Below, one piece after another: positions 4,640-6,072 of a stretch of 6,072 nucleotides of DNA (positions within the stretch are counted from its first letter, which is position 1; every line of letters starts with the position of its first letter). The notes beneath the pieces were generated by a model that saw only the letters and a list, made by a program, of their open reading frames with translations, did no database searches and had not been told where the DNA came from. The position numbers and the translations under genes were made by a program. The stretch lies in contig JAGPFW010000041.1 of NCBI GenBank assembly GCA_018056275.1, forward strand, positions 1-6,072, in the 5' to 3' direction. The stretch comes from Patescibacteria group bacterium (GTDB lineage: Bacteria; Patescibacteriota; WWE3; UBA101185; UBA10185).

Positions 4640-6072
4640 TTAGACCGATACCTTTGAATCAACCTTAATACTAAGAGCATCCCCCTTTACCGTAACAGAT
4701 ACGGAATCTCCACCATGAATTTGCTCAGAAATTAGCATTGAGGAGAGAGGATTTTCTAATTCCTTTTGTATTAGTCGGCGTAATGGACGGGCGCCATATT
4801 CTTCGCTAAAACCCTTAGTAACAAGATAATCCATAGCTTTTGCATCAATATTCAATTTAACACCTTGTTCATCAAGAAGCTTCCTTAGATTATTTAACAA
4901 TTTTTCTGCAATTAGTTTCATTTCCTCTCTTCCCAACGAGGTAAATATTACTATCTCATCAATTCTATTCAGAAACTCAGGCTTAAATGTATCCCTAAGT
5001 ATTTTCTCAACCCGTGACTTATAATCTGACAAGCTTTTTTTCTTAGTGTTAACAGAACTATCCTTGGAATCAAAACCAATTACAGATTTTTTCAAAATTT
5101 CTGACCCTACATTGGAAGTCATTATAATGATAGTATTCTTGAAATCCACAGTTCTTCCCTTACTATCAGTCAACCTTCCATCCTCCATGATCTGCAGCAA
5201 GGAATTAAATACATCTGGATGGGCTTTTTCTACTTCATCTAACAAAATAATGGAAAATGGCTTCCTTCTTACTATTTCGGTTAGGTTTCCACCCTGATCA
5301 AAGCCAATATACCCAGGTGGTGCACCAATCATCTTGCTTACAGAATGCTTTTCCATGTATTCACTCATATCAAGCCTTACCAACATATCCTCATCCCCAT
5401 ATAAAACTTCCGCTAAAGCCTTGCATAATTCAGTCTTTCCAACACCTGTTGGTCCAAGAAATAAAAATGCCCCAATCGGTCTTTTTGGATCTTTTAGGCC
5501 TGCTCTTGCTCTTCTAATTGCTTCTGAAACCACAGAAACAGCTTCTTCCTGGTCTACTAAGCGTTCATGAATAAAGTCTTCCAGGTGCAACAACTTTTCC
5601 TTTTCCTCCAAGCTTAGTTTTTCCAATGGAATTCCCGTTGTTTTTGCCACAATTTTCATAACATCTTCGGCAGTTACATTTGGAATTTCCTCCAATTTTG
5701 TTTTTGCCCATATCTCCATTAACTCTTCCCTAACCTTCTGTAACTCCTCCTGTTCTGCCTTTATCTTTATTTTCTCTTCTTCTGAAAGAGATTTTGCATC
5801 ATGGAGTTTTAGTTTGATTTCCTCCAAACGATCATTTACCTGTTTTAAATTATCTGGTTCCTTAACCTGACTTAACCGAACTAAGGCTCCTGCTTCATCC
5901 AATAGATCTATAGCCTTATCAGGTAGAAACCTGTCATTTATGTACCTATCTGACATTCTAGAAGCCGCATCAATGGCTTCATCAGTTATTTTTACCTTAT
6001 GATGCTCTTCATATTTTTCCCGCAGACCTCTAAGAATTGCATTAGTCTCTTCTATAGTAGGTTCATTTACCA
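4640..6072 (-). CDS. clpC: ClpC-type AAA+ unfoldase, C-terminal 476 residues (cut by window edge)
   Basis: ATP-driven hexameric unfoldase that feeds proteins to the ClpP peptidase. The N-domain and most of the first AAA+ domain lie off the right edge. Positions count from the first complete visible codon. Seen: the end of D1 with DRFLPDKAIDLLDEA (46-60); a charged coiled-coil middle domain, about residues 72-128, short as in ClpC and unlike the long ClpB arm; then D2 with Walker A GPTGVGKT (206-213), pore loop GYIG (253-256), Walker B ILLDEVEK (275-282), sensor 1 TSN (318-320), arginine finger in FLNRID (366-371) and sensor 2 GARPLRR (426-432). IGF at 331-333 matches the tripeptide loop that docks on ClpP and that ClpB lacks, which favours ClpC. 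The Met at 5956 is internal, since D1 sequence continues to the edge. The stop is TAA, and the gene converges with the phosphatase-like gene. Confidence 0.95.
   Translation of the reverse strand, partial: VNEPTIEETNAILRGLREKYEEHHKVKITDEAIDAASRMSDRYINDRFLPDKAIDLLDEAGALVRLSQVKEPDNLKQVNDRLEEIKLKLHDAKSLSEEEKIKIKAEQEELQKVREELMEIWAKTKLEEIPNVTAEDVMKIVAKTTGIPLEKLSLEEKEKLLHLEDFIHERLVDQEEAVSVVSEAIRRARAGLKDPKRPIGAFLFLGPTGVGKTELCKALAEVLYGDEDMLVRLDMSEYMEKHSVSKMIGAPPGYIGFDQGGNLTEIVRRKPFSIILLDEVEKAHPDVFNSLLQIMEDGRLTDSKGRTVDFKNTIIIMTSNVGSEILKKSVIGFDSKDSSVNTKKKSLSDYKSRVEKILRDTFKPEFLNRIDEIVIFTSLGREEMKLIAEKLLNNLRKLLDEQGVKLNIDAKAMDYLVTKGFSEEYGARPLRRLIQKELENPLSSMLISEQIHGGDSVSVTVKGDALSIKVDSKVSV

Noticed and set aside
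4492..4680. Minus-strand open frame of 62 codons overlapping the ends of two genes
   Set aside because: It overlaps the C-terminal codons of both the phosphatase-like gene and clpC, has no promoter or conserved motif, and is best seen as chance.
5046..5570. Three plus-strand open frames of 78-86 codons
   Set aside because: They are antisense to the conserved D2 domain of clpC, whose motifs are unbroken.

Overview
The window looks like part of a small, AT-rich bacterial genome. The best guess is a Candidate Phyla Radiation (Patescibacteria) member. That guess rests on low GC, single-gene transcription units, no Shine-Dalgarno sequence at any visible start, and a divergent isoleucyl-tRNA synthetase. 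No marker gene fixes the phylum. The standard code fits: TAA, TAG and TGA all end genes, and no gene has an internal TGA.

Layout from left to right: the N-terminal 425 codons of ileS (minus, running off the left edge); a tRNA-Lys(UUU) gene with encoded CCA (minus); a 66-residue single-pass membrane protein of unknown function (plus); a complete phosphomannomutase/phosphoglucomutase (minus); ribosomal protein bL19, rplS (minus); a divergent PP2C-like (PPM) phosphatase (plus); and the C-terminal 476 residues of a ClpC-type AAA+ unfoldase (minus, running off the right edge). No stretch over 300 bases lacks a gene. The longest gap is the 189-base divergent promoter region between rplS and the phosphatase gene.

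These genes do not form one pathway. Most are housekeeping: translation (ileS, tRNA-Lys, rplS), sugar-phosphate metabolism for envelope polysaccharide precursors (pgm/manB) and protein quality control (clpC). The accessory-looking parts are the AT-rich PPM-like gene, which has lost the usual last metal-binding Asp, and the small membrane protein.

The most notable pattern is regulatory. All five protein genes whose starts are visible lack a ribosome binding site and instead have a -10-like hexamer 6 to 10 bases before the ATG, as expected for leaderless or nearly leaderless mRNAs. A second point is the IleRS, which has lost three of the four cysteines of the family's first zinc site. I found no CRISPR array, insertion sequence, defence island or clearly new multi-gene system.
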